From contig JAFEKR010000005.1 in assembly GCA_019022495.1 (NCBI GenBank), forward strand, positions 3,534,001 to 3,598,000: 64,000 nucleotides of DNA, read 5' to 3'. Below the pieces are notes generated by a model. That model saw only the letters and a list, made by a program, of their open reading frames with translations, did not search any database and had not been told where the DNA came from. Of this stretch, positions 54,263 through 64,000 are shown piece after piece; positions within the stretch are counted from its first letter, which is position 1; each line of letters opens with the position of its first letter. This DNA is from Epichloe hybrida (Eukaryota > Ascomycota > Sordariomycetes > Hypocreales > Clavicipitaceae). Position numbers and translations under genes: made by a program.

Positions 54263-55776
54263 GCCTCGGCGTAATGACGTGTCCATGGGGAAGCATTCTC
54301 TTATTCCCTGATTTCATAGTCCTGACGATTCACCTCTCACGATGGACAAAAACTTCTCCATACCTCATTTATAATTCGCGTGTACGATGATGTAATTTCA
54401 CGCATTTTATTCTCCATTTCCTCGCTCACATATACCACCACATGCTTTTTCCTTTGTTGTATTTGGCTCATATTGCCTTTAAAAGGCAAGGGGGTATGGC
54501 CGCGACGAGTCAACCGGATTTTCCCATCATTTTCAATTTTTCCCCTTCTCTTTTACTCCCTGCGGGCATTGAGACACCCAGGGCTCATTCAGAGCAGGCG
54601 TCGCCAGTAGGTACTGCGGGCAGGACATGTGTGCCCATGCTACCATGGTCTGTACGTACAACGTAGTGAACAAGAGATATAAAAGTCCTCATGGCGTCTG
54701 ACATGACGGTTCGGCAGTTTTCCAATCTCAAATGATGTAGGGAAGGCCCGGTTCGTAAATCTACATGAAAGCCCAACACCACGCGCACCAATCACCACTG
54801 CACAAACGATGCGCGCCGAGACGAGAACAAGCGCTGGAAACATGGCGATTTCAGCTCGGGAAGCACGTCCCTCGACGACCCAAATATGGGCGTCAGGATG
54901 TGAGATATGTATGTCAGCTTGAGCAACCACAGATACCCGATGGTGGCTGCAGGAGGGGGGGGGCTCGATCTAAACTTGGCTCCTCCAGAAGGCGCAAGGA
55001 GTTACCCATCAAAGACAGCCGGGGGTTTCACAAGAGGCGGAGAATCGGTCACATAAATGTCGGATCAGACGCGAGGGGGGAACACATTTGACCAAATGGG
55101 TGTGTGTGTATGACTTGCTGGTAAGAGGAAATATGACCTGTCAAGAGCGTAAACAAGACGCATCGTGAGAAACTGCGGCTAGTTAGTTTTCTGGGACGCA
55201 ACGTTGTCATAGCCGAGTGGTCATCGCGCAAACATGAACTTGTCAATTGGAAATAAAATTTTGGAAATGCAACTTGGGGGTTGAGGCTTTCCGTGCAGCG
55301 ATGCGCAATTTTAACCGAAAGGGACAAGGAAAGGCGCTGCGTCGTCCTGATCAACGACAATGGGATGTGAGTTACGTGATGCGTGGAAATGACGAGGAGT
55401 TTCGTGGTTGGCTCACAGCGTGATTCGGCTTGCACTTGCAGTTGCACATTTCTAAAAAAAAAAAAAGTCCATTTATTCGTGGGTGCCAGTCATCGGGGTA
55501 TCAGTTTATCCGAGGCACGCAGACCCCGAGTTTTTGAACTGGGGCTCTTTCTTGGGGCTTTGCAAGTCACACACGTGACATTTGCCCGGCTGGCGGGGGC
55601 ACACTGGATTCCCACCGACACGGAGCGGTCGAAAACCCTGGCGAATAGCACAAAATAGCAAGGCCATCCACTTTTCCAAACCACCAACCAGGGAATCTTT
55701 TCGCCAACTTTCGCTTTTCCTCGACCACCACCACACGTCACGCTTCGACAAACTCCAAAAAAGCACAAATTCCACA
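54263..55776. other. Intergenic region upstream of RPS28
   Basis: 1.5 kb without a supported gene. It contains a G run near 54954-54963 and an A run near 55455-55467. The last 150 bases before 55777 are C/A-rich with ACCACCACC, typical of a highly expressed ribosomal-protein leader. Confidence 0.55.
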
Positions 55777-56346
55777 ATGGATTCCTCCAAGGCCCCCGTA
55801 AAGCTGGTCAAGGTGACCCGAGTTCTCGGTCGAACTGGTACGACTTCACGATTTCTATCCCCCTTGGCTCGACAAGATGCCCGATGAAAAAAAGATTTGA
55901 GACAATGGACGAATCGAAACTCGGCTCTTTCTTGCTCGCCGCTTCTCGTTTCGCTTGAGATTCCTTCTTATCGTTGAGAGCTTAGAGAAGAAGCTCATCG
56001 CTCTTCTCGTGGTTCCAACGACGGAAAGGAATTCTTAATTTGTGAAAGGGACAGTTGTATTCTGGGATGTAATGGGAGGCTAACACAATGACTTCTTCAT
56101 AGGCTCTCGTGGTGGTGTCACCCAGGTGCGCGTCGAGTTCATGGACGACCAGACACGATCTATCATCCGAAACGTCAAGGGTCCCGGTATGTCCTCTCCG
56201 ATTCCGTCGATGCCGGACAGCTATTGCAATGTTATCCATGTTGTCCATATTTTATTGAAGGCTAACTTTGATGTTCTACCACAGTTCGCGAGGACGACAT
56301 CCTCTGCCTGCTCGAGTCCGAACGTGAGGCCAGACGTCTGCGATAA
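55777..56346 (+). CDS. RPS28: 40S ribosomal protein eS28
   Basis: A small-subunit ribosomal protein near the mRNA exit and start-codon region. Three exons (55777-55837, 56103-56186, 56285-56346) give 68 residues, the usual size. The protein reads [20 protein letters not shown], then [20 protein letters not shown] and IRNVKGP, then [20 protein letters not shown]. Both introns are phase 1 and start GTACGA and GTATGT. The first intron is 265 bp, long for this window, as often in ribosomal-protein genes where introns can have a regulatory role. The call is certain. Confidence 0.97.
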
Positions 56347-57814
56347 AGAATCATGGTGGCGGACGCTTGCATGGGTACTCGGGAAGGACGTGTTGCAAAA
56401 AAAAAACATACAATGGATGATTGACGACGACCGTGTTCAGAAGTTGTTTTATATCAGAGTGCGCGTGGTGATCTAGGGAAAACAAAAGATCGGGTCGAAT
56501 TCTTCCGGGGTTGAGGCGCTGGACAATTGTCTCCTTGATTCAAGGTTGTCAAGTAGCATAGCCGATAGGTTTACTCGGTCGATGGGGAATTAACTCAGGC
56601 TCGCTTTTCTCATCGCTGTTGGTTTCGGTAACTCGAGCTGTGTTTTCTTATTGTTTCTGTCAGCATATTCAAAAAAAAAAAATACAATATTGGACACAAC
56701 TTTGATATTGGTGCTGTTGCTAGTGCTCGAAGCCGGCGGTGGAACGAACGTACGCTATCAGTGGCGGATGCTCACAGATAGGGTAAGGAATATCGTGATT
56801 ATTGCCTCGCGGATTGTTTAAGGTGGACTGGGAGCATGTGAATGATTGACTCTAATTGTCGCCGTAGCACAACACTGAATGGCTCGTGACTTGTTGCATC
56901 TCATCGCAAATTCTTCCAATTAGGCAAGCCGCTGCGTATGCAAGCGTGTGTACTCCGTATAGCCTATAATAAGTAACGGATCAGACATGGCTCCATACGT
57001 GAAATAGTTCTTCATGGAGCAGGTAATATCACAGGGCGGTGAAGCTGGCTGGCTGTGCTCAATGAAGGCACGTTGTCCAACTGGCTGGCGCACTTACTAA
57101 TAAGAGTCAAGACCAGTTGCCCGGTACGTCATACCACGCGAGCCGCCAATAACAGGTCCCGGCGTTTGACGGTAGCAGCGCGTTCCTCAATAGCGGGTAG
57201 CGGGGTACGGACCGCTACGGCGCACTGGATACGCACTGGATGCGCACTGGATGCGCACTGGATGGCAGATGCGCCCTGGGGCCAAAGCCCAACAAACACT
57301 CTGCAAGCCTCCCGACGTAACTCCAGAACACGTTGGCTGTTTGTACGGTTGTACTTGGTTCCATTGGCCTTCTTTCTGGCACCCACGCATTCGGCCACCA
57401 CGTTTCGTACATATTCGACCAGGCGTTTGCGTGTCGGAGCATCATTCGCCCCCAAGCGGCAACGTTCGAGCCGTTTGTTTTCCAATCTTGTACGTCGTGT
57501 CGCGGTCGGAAAGCCAATCGTCTTTGTCTTGCGCCTGCGCTGTCGGGTTGCCGAGCTTCAACTAGTCAAGCACGTCGAAAAACCACGACATCATCCCGGG
57601 CCTTGCCTCTCTCCGACTTCAACGCTGCAACTCGGTCTGGTCCTTGCTGCTGCCCTCCCGAGACGCTTAGCGACAGAAGCCCGGCTGGCGACGAGTCGTT
57701 TCAAACACGCACTGCCGCCGAGTCATCTGTATGTAAAGCACAGTCTTTCCCCCGATTTCCTCCCCCCCCCTCCACCGCATCTGCTCCAAACCACCAAACA
57801 ACCTTCGTCTCACC
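56347..57814. other. Intergenic region upstream of the Rgd1 homologue
   Basis: 1.5 kb without a supported gene. It includes a TACTCCGTA 9-mer (56951-56959) and four tandem 11-bp units of CGCACTGGATG (57221-57264). Open frames at 57.1-57.9 kb are most likely promoter/leader sequence. Confidence 0.55.
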
Positions 57815-60592
57815 ATGGCCGACGTGCGAAATTCCGGCGACGATGATGCCCTGCCGCCTCCCCCACAGCACTACCGTGAGCGATCTAGCAGCTTGAACGT
57901 GGACGAAGGGAAGCTACTCCAGTCGGAAACTGACGCTGCGGGAGCCGACATCAGCTCAGATGGCAAGCGGAGCGGCGAGGGACACGACAACGGGTCGTCG
58001 GAGCCAGGTCCGTCTACTGCCGCTCCTCTGACGAATGAACCAGTCAAGTCGACAGTCGACCCAATAACTGCGAAGCACGTCAGCGACGTCTTGTCTTCAG
58101 AGGTACGCATCACTGTCTCCCATGCGCTGCGTGGCTCATCATCCATCGCACATGTTGCTGACCCTTGAATAGGTCGGGATTCCTACCCTGTTGAACCGCC
58201 TGAAACAGAGCGTAGCGTCTGCCAAAGAATTTGCCTTGTTTCTTAAAAAGCGATCTGTACTCGAGGATGACCACGTGCAAAGTCTTCGAAAACTATGTCG
58301 GTTGACGCAAGACAACGCGCGCCGCCCTGAACATCGACAGGGCACTTTTGCTCGATCCTACGACGAAATGGTCTTTATCCACGACCGAATGGCCGAGAAT
58401 GGCTCGCAATTTTCTGCTTCACTGCATCAAATGCATGAGGAATTACTCGAGCTTGTCGCAAATGGAGAGCGCGGACGCAAGATGTGGAAGGCAAACGGCT
58501 TGTCTGCCGAGCAAAAAGTGGCAGATTTGGAGCAGGTTATGCGCAAGAGCAAGACCAAGTATGATTCTCTAGCTGAAGAGTACGATCGTGCAAGGACCGG
58601 CGAAGCGAAACAAGGCGGCAAAGTGCTTGGCGCATTCAAGGCCCATAAATCCGCCGCTCAGCAGGAGGAGGATTTGCTTCGGAAAGTCCAAGCAGCCGAT
58701 CAGACATATCAAAGCCATGTGCAGACTTTGCAGAACGAAAAGGCCCATTTGGAAAAGACTGCACGACCAGAGGCCGTCAAGGCTCTCCACGAGCTCATTA
58801 CCGAGACAGATTCGGCCGTCACACTGCAGATGCAGAAGTTTGGTATGCCCTCACCTCCACTCTGCCGTTGCTGTGCTCTTCTCGTTCAGTACTGACAATG
58901 CGATGAAGCCGCTTTCAACGAAAAGCTGTTGCTCGGCAATGGCTTGATTGTCAGCCCATTCAAGAACCAAGGTCCCGAAGGCGCTGGTCAGCCACGAAGC
59001 TTGCGCCAAGCCGTTGCTGCGATTGACAACCAGAAGGACATGGATGATTTTGTTGCCAGTCAGCACGGCAAGATTCAACCCTACTCGGAAGTGAAATACG
59101 AGCGCAACCCTGTACGTCTTTTTAATGTTCTTCCTACATGAAACTCTCTCTCTCTCTCTCTCTCGTCTCTCTCCCTGTCTCTCAACCGAACGCAGCAAGT
59201 GCTTGACTAACCTGTTCCGTTCCTGTCAGATACTGAATCCTCCATCAACTCCCGCCGCTACTCAACCCCCCTCCTCGTCCAGCATACATGTGCCACAGAT
59301 GGCTGGTCAAACTTCTGGTCCTATAGACGGGCAACCTGGCCAATCTTTCTCCATGGGATCCAGAAGCAGCACGGGCAATTTTGGTGCCACGGGGTTTCCT
59401 GTTCCATCACAAGGGCCTCCTTCAGGACAGCCCCAGGGAAGCAACCTGCCGGATCCAAACCGACAGTACGGCCAGAACCATGGACGCAGCTTCAGCCATG
59501 GCAACACGCTGAGCCAGCAGGCTCCCCAGCAGCAGCAACAGCAGTTCTCGAGCAGGAACTCCGCCCAGCCGGCTCCTCGATACGGAAACACGATGAGCCC
59601 ATATGGGCCACCTCAGTTGGGAGTACTTCCGTTCCAAGGAGGCCCTCAGCCCTCACCACAGTCCTCGGCACACCCGCCAGGTTCAGGTTCCCAATTCCCC
59701 AACGACAGGCATCCTCATAGCAGCAGCCCAGCCAGCGGCCCCGGCTACAATCCTGCGCCGCCTCCAGCATATGCTGCAGCGCCGAAGATCAATGCATCAG
59801 CACCGTCTCAGCCAGTCTTTGGTGTCTCACTGAACCGTCTGTATGAAAGAGACGGGCTGGCAGTGCCAATGGTAGTCTATCAGTGCATTCAGGCCGTCGA
59901 TCTTTTCGGTTTAGGTGTCGAGGGCATTTATCGGCAATCTGGGTCGCTAAACCACATAAACAAGCTCAAGGGCATGTTTGACGCCGGTACGTCCTGCCCA
60001 TGATGTTCGACAGCCATGAAAATTTCTTCTGTGGCATAGAAAACTGACACAGTCATAACCCATATGCAGAGTCGTCCAACCCTGCCCTCGACTTCAGAAA
60101 CCCAGAGAACTTCTACCATGATGTCAACAGCGTAACGGGCCTCCTGAAACAATTCTTCCGAGACCTTCCCGATCCCCTCTTCACGTTAGAGCACCATGAT
60201 GCGTTCGTCAACGCAGCAAGTATGTCAAACCCCCTCAATGCCCACCTACCTACCGTCCCTCCTCCACCTGACATGACACTTGATTTACTAACCTCTCTCT
60301 TCTTGGTAAAACAGAACACGACGACGACATTGTCCGCCGCGACTCCCTGCACTCCATCATCAATTCCCTCCCCGACCCCAACTACGCCACCCTCCGTGCC
60401 ATGACGCTCCATCTCTATCGCGTCATGGACAATTCCCACGTCAACAGGATGAACTCGCATAACCTGGCCGTCATATTCGGTCCTACTCTCATGGGATCCG
60501 ACCCTAGCACGGCCATTGCCGATGCCGGCTGGCAAATCAAGGTGATTGACACAATTTTGCAGAATACATATCAGATTTTCGATGAGGATTGA
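57815..60592 (+). CDS. RGD1: F-BAR and RhoGAP domain protein, Rgd1 homologue
   Basis: Rgd1 is a GTPase-activating protein for Rho3/Rho4 that binds membranes through its F-BAR domain and acts at growth sites and septa. Six exons (57815-58102, 58173-58842, 58909-59111, 59230-59986, 60070-60219, 60315-60592) give 781 residues. The F-BAR domain spans about 97-340: VGIPTLLNRLKQSVASAKEF, FLKKRSVLEDDHVQSLRKLC and FARSYDEMVFIHDRMAENGS. A Gln/Pro/Ser-rich linker follows. The RhoGAP domain (about 580-781) has the arginine finger in LGVEGIYRQSGS (near residue 618), LKQFFRDLPDPLF and MNSHNLAVIFGPTLMG. Intron 2 ends in AAG after a perfect TACTGAC branch site; the others are ordinary. All joins keep phase. 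The call is firm. Confidence 0.94.
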
Positions 60593-61764
60593 AAATGGAG
60601 AGTAGAAGTGGACGTGGACGTGGAAGTCGGAATCGGAATCGGAATCGGAATCGAAAACAGGTAGACGAGTTGTTGAGACGTAAGAGAACGCAAATGGCCC
60701 TGAAGGCCCGGTCATCATGGCGAATTGACGACCAAGTCTTGTGTAGTTTTGGTCCTGGTTTTTTTTTTTTTTTTTTTTTCCCTCCCTCCTCTCTCATCTT
60801 CTTCTCCTTTCCTAGTTGACTGTTCGTGACACCCGGATAGTCCATTGCATTGGCGTATGTCTGTCTTTAGTCATTATGCAGTCTCGCGTTCCTTCATGTC
60901 GTGCTCACTTCTTGTTCTCTCTTTTATATTTTTTTTTTGGAATTCCTGCCCCAGCGTCCCACTGTGAATACATGAGAATTAAAACATTGCAAAACAAGAA
61001 CTGGAATAATTTACACGTCACTGTATTCTCGAACAGGAAGCTACCAAGCAAGCATGTTCTTCACACACGCGAGCAGGCCAACGCAATACTGACCAAGTCC
61101 AAAGTCCACAATCGCCGACGCTGACGGCAACAAGACGAATTGAAGTGGAGCAACTTGTGGCGACATTGTGCCAAGACTTATCTATTCCAGGGACTACGAA
61201 TACGCCTCAACCCCTCTCGCCCCCCTAATAAACTAAACAACTCCGTTGACGAACCGCAATTCCCTCATGTATCCAAGCAATTACTCGGACATTGAAATGC
61301 CAACAAACGCCTTGCCGATGCGCCAGCCACCGTCATCATCTCCTAGAAATAGAAGACCCTTGGGAGAAGGTGTTCAAAAGAGGGCAAATGCTGGGAAAAA
61401 CAAACAGCCAGCCCCATGCAGCAGTTTATCCCATGCAGATTTCAAGAAGGCATGCATACTCCCCGTAGACGAAAAGAAAAAAAAAAGAAAAGATGCTTCG
61501 AATCGAGTATCCTTGTAAGATGCTATCCCAATCTCCGCTTCCCCCCCCCAACTAACAAAAAAAAAAAAAAAAGGGCAATGAAAGAAGAGGAATCATTCTC
61601 CGACAAGAATAGTGCAATGTACTTGTCGCTCGTAACATGGGTATTATTCCCGAATCTCCCAATCTCGTTCTAGTGTATCATGACATTCATACAGGGTCAG
61701 TGCTTCCGCAAACTGAAGAAAAAAAGGCAAGAAAAGACTTTGTGGTGGCAGCGACGAAAATCAC
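60593..61764. other. Convergent intergenic region with simple repeats
   Basis: Holds the RGD1 and MED12 3' ends. Contains (TCGGAA)4 at about 60627-60653 just after the RGD1 stop, a 21-base T run at 60759-60779, and C and A runs near 61540-61573. No gene is seen. Confidence 0.6.
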
Positions 61765-64000
61765 CTATTGTATTTTGGTCGCCTCGAACAGCCCCAGGCT
61801 GAGACTCGTATCGTTTTCGCCGACATTCGGAGTGGGCTCGCTGAGAATCTCCCAACGTCGGATCACAAAGGGACTGAGGCGCTCGTTGGATGTTGGCCCG
61901 ATGCCATACATGGCACCCATGCCCCTGGCTGCAGCAGTGTATGGCAGGCAAGATTTGTCGCGATGTGCGAGCTTGAGATTCTCGGCAGACGTGGGGCGCG
62001 GGGTGCTGAACAAGTAATACATGCGTGCATCAGACGTAGTGCTCGTATTTGCGGTAGAGCCGGGGAGGAAAAGAATAGATTTGGCGCATTGCGTGCGCAG
62101 ATCATCTGGCAACGCGTCAACCAGAAGGATCGCAATGTCGAAAATCTGCTGGCACAACGACCCTGCTGCTGCGCCTTCTGGCGGTAGAGCCTCCATCTCG
62201 AGCAACAGTCCACACAAGACAATAATGATTCGAGCCTTTGCTTCATGATTGACCGTTTGAGAAGGCTTCATCGCGGCCGAGAGCCCCGGGGTCGCCGCGT
62301 TGTTGGGCGTTTCGTGCATGCTGTACAACGTGATGAATCTCAACAAAACAGGCAGCCAGTGATCAAGGACTTCCTTCTTGGCCAGAGACCGCGCTTCATC
62401 CTGTGATGCGATGATCTCCCACAGGTCTGACAACTTGTCAACCAGATTTTTGGTGAGTGACGACGGCCTGGACGGCGGCGACTGTCCCGAGTTGATGGCT
62501 TCAATCACGCCGAGGAGATTTTCGGCAAGGTGAATCCGATTGCTGTCTGTGGTGTCGTTGGCGATTGTTTCGGACTTGCTGTTTGGCATCAAATCCAGAA
62601 ACCTCGTGTGTGCCTCCCGGTTGAACCCCTGCGTGATGTCCTCGCTTAGACACGGCAGCATGCTTGTCCACAGAATGTTCTGTGATTGGATAGCATTGTC
62701 CATCGCCTTTGCAAAGGCCTCAAATCGTCGTGGTCCGTCTTCATCGCCCGTGTTAGTGCCGGGCTGGTTGGTTGAAAGATCCAGGTTGAGCTTTAGTTGG
62801 CAGAATGGCATCGTCAAGTCATTTGCAAGACGCAGTATCTGGTCAAAAGATGGGTGTCGGTCTGGACTGTCCTCGGGCAACAAAAGACGAGTGACAATCT
62901 TTTGGGCCAATACTGTTGCCGCAGGCGGCAGTGTGCTCACGTTCAGCACCTCCGCCACCATTGCTGAATCTGCTACAACCAGCAATCGCATTGCTTCTAT
63001 AAGACAGTCCTGACACTCTGCATTGTCCAAAGGCAGCAGAGAGCTTCCACCATCATCTGCTTGAAGGGCTGAGTACTCGATAAGCGCGTTCCGTATTAAC
63101 TGCACCAAAGCTTTAGAGTGATCAAACTTGGCACTGTGTTGTTGGATTCGGAAACGATAAGCCTCTTCTGCCTTGAGTGTCGGAGTTGTTGGTACTTCCA
63201 TCGTAACCAACTGGAGGAGCTCTTGTAGGTAGGTGGCCGACTTTGGCACTGTTGTTTCGGTCGTGCTTTCGGCCATCACAGAGCCTGCGTTTGCCGTGTG
63301 AAAGATGGTCGATAATGATAGGCACCCCAAGCTAACAAGAAGTGGCAAGAGCTCTAGCAGAGGCGGTCGTTTCTTCAAGGTCCTGATATGACTGATCCAG
63401 TCCGCCATGAGTTTGTCGAAATGAGGTGCATCTAACATGCGCAATCTTGAGAGCAGCGATGCGAATACTCGGCGATTCTCATCCAACTTGATCCACCCGG
63501 CTTCCAACTTCGGGGCAATGTAGCGGAAAAGACGGTTCATGGTAGGGTGATCAATGACATTTCCGCTTGCTAGAAGCTTGTCAATCTGCTCCGAGACCTC
63601 CCCTTCGGCGGTTTGAGCTTGCACTGCCATGCTGTCGGAGACTGGTGAACAAGCATCAATGGCGTTGGACCGGTCGCTCTGAGCCAGTTCGAGCGACAGT
63701 TGCTTGGCGAGATCGTCCCTGCCGGGCAGCCTCTGGGCAAGGGCCGAAAGCGCCGAAAGTAACGGCCGTACCGTCATGCCTTGTTCGCGGCTGATTGCCT
63801 TGAGCCGTTCAACAAAAACATCGAACAATGCTTCTGCAGATCCCATGGCCATGAAGACATCCAGATTGGCATTGATGGTGTCTACGCAGGCTGCAAGCAC
63901 GTCTGCATCGGGGCCAGAAGAACAGCTTCTCAAAATGCCTGCAAGCTTGGTAAAGTCTCCAATGGTCTCCATCGTGTTGCGAATGGAGGTGAAGAATTCC
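61765..64000 (-). CDS. SRB8: Mediator kinase-module subunit Med12/Srb8, C-terminal part (5' end outside window)
   Basis: Med12 activates the CDK8 kinase module of Mediator in RNA polymerase II regulation. The frame is open from the right edge to the stop at 61765, about 745 residues of the C-terminal half. Recognised stretches are SAEALFDVFVERLKAISREQ, DHPTMNRLFRYIAPKLEAGW, RLRMLDAPHFDKLMADWISH and the end NERLSPFVIRRWEILSEPTP followed by NVGENDTSLSLGLFEA. This RRWE..PTPNVGENDTSLSLGLF tail is what I know from filamentous-fungal Srb8/Med12. The conserved N-terminal Med12 domain would lie beyond 64000. The call is good, based on tail and overall helical character. Confidence 0.88.
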   Translation of the reverse strand, partial: EFFTSIRNTMETIGDFTKLAGILRSCSSGPDADVLAACVDTINANLDVFMAMGSAEALFDVFVERLKAISREQGMTVRPLLSALSALAQRLPGRDDLAKQLSLELAQSDRSNAIDACSPVSDSMAVQAQTAEGEVSEQIDKLLASGNVIDHPTMNRLFRYIAPKLEAGWIKLDENRRVFASLLSRLRMLDAPHFDKLMADWISHIRTLKKRPPLLELLPLLVSLGCLSLSTIFHTANAGSVMAESTTETTVPKSATYLQELLQLVTMEVPTTPTLKAEEAYRFRIQQHSAKFDHSKALVQLIRNALIEYSALQADDGGSSLLPLDNAECQDCLIEAMRLLVVADSAMVAEVLNVSTLPPAATVLAQKIVTRLLLPEDSPDRHPSFDQILRLANDLTMPFCQLKLNLDLSTNQPGTNTGDEDGPRRFEAFAKAMDNAIQSQNILWTSMLPCLSEDITQGFNREAHTRFLDLMPNSKSETIANDTTDSNRIHLAENLLGVIEAINSGQSPPSRPSSLTKNLVDKLSDLWEIIASQDEARSLAKKEVLDHWLPVLLRFITLYSMHETPNNAATPGLSAAMKPSQTVNHEAKARIIIVLCGLLLEMEALPPEGAAAGSLCQQIFDIAILLVDALPDDLRTQCAKSILFLPGSTANTSTTSDARMYYLFSTPRPTSAENLKLAHRDKSCLPYTAAARGMGAMYGIGPTSNERLSPFVIRRWEILSEPTPNVGENDTSLSLGLFEATKIQ

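Noticed and set aside
55205..55290. A tRNA-like start, GTCATAGCCGAGTGGTCA, resembling an A box
   Set aside because: No GGTTCGANNCC-type B box follows at the right distance and I cannot fold a cloverleaf, so no tRNA is called.
55838..56102. Possible snoRNA in the long first intron of RPS28
   Set aside because: Only a weak box-C-like ATGA occurs and there is no matching box D (CTGA) with terminal stem.
57055..57846. A 263-codon frame upstream of RGD1
   Set aside because: It is Arg/Leu-rich shadow-like sequence spanning the 11-bp repeats and the RGD1 leader, with no recognisable features.

Overview
The window is nuclear DNA of a filamentous ascomycete, most likely a sordariomycete and probably Hypocreales. 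The genes carry short introns (about 50-100 bp) with fungal splice signals. The protein set is typical of Pezizomycotina: a RID-type cytosine methyltransferase, a homeobox + C2H2 regulator and an Srb8-like Med12. I cannot name the species. Apart from two partial genes at the edges, most genes are single-copy housekeeping genes on both strands. Intron-exon models were built by hand from splice motifs and reading-frame continuity.

Left third (1-17 kb): the 5' part of the XPF/Rad1 repair nuclease (minus, cut by the left edge); a 67-aa unknown protein; the WASP actin nucleator activator; translation factor eIF1A; an unknown, probably mitochondrial protein; a homeobox/C2H2 transcription factor; the exomer subunit Chs5; an SDR-family oxidoreductase; and a large disordered protein of unknown function.

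Middle (17-39 kb): a 2.9-kb gene-free stretch holds a 237-bp MITE. Then come the SEN1 helicase (five exons, minus), the RID-like DNA methyltransferase and an Upf1-superfamily helicase (both plus). Next is a tandem duplication of the 3' end of POP1, ending in the intact POP1 gene (minus). An NT-C2 domain protein follows.

Right part (39-64 kb): SSZ1 and RRP40 are divergent from a 0.5-kb shared promoter. They are followed by a predicted membrane-anchored C2H2 protein and an AT-rich island with a small secreted protein. Next are an ELL-associated factor (EAF) homologue, a second copy of the MITE (248 bp), an RBR-type protein lacking the expected catalytic cysteine, ribosomal protein eS28, the F-BAR/RhoGAP protein Rgd1, and the C-terminal part of Mediator subunit Med12 (minus, cut by the right edge).

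No operons, tRNA, rRNA or CRISPR arrays were seen. The most interesting accessory signals are the TA-flanked MITE family, the POP1-tail tandem duplication beside the RIP-type methyltransferase, the secreted-protein gene in AT-rich DNA, the RBR protein with a replaced catalytic cysteine, and a 9-mer (TACGGAGTA) recurring in intergenic DNA.
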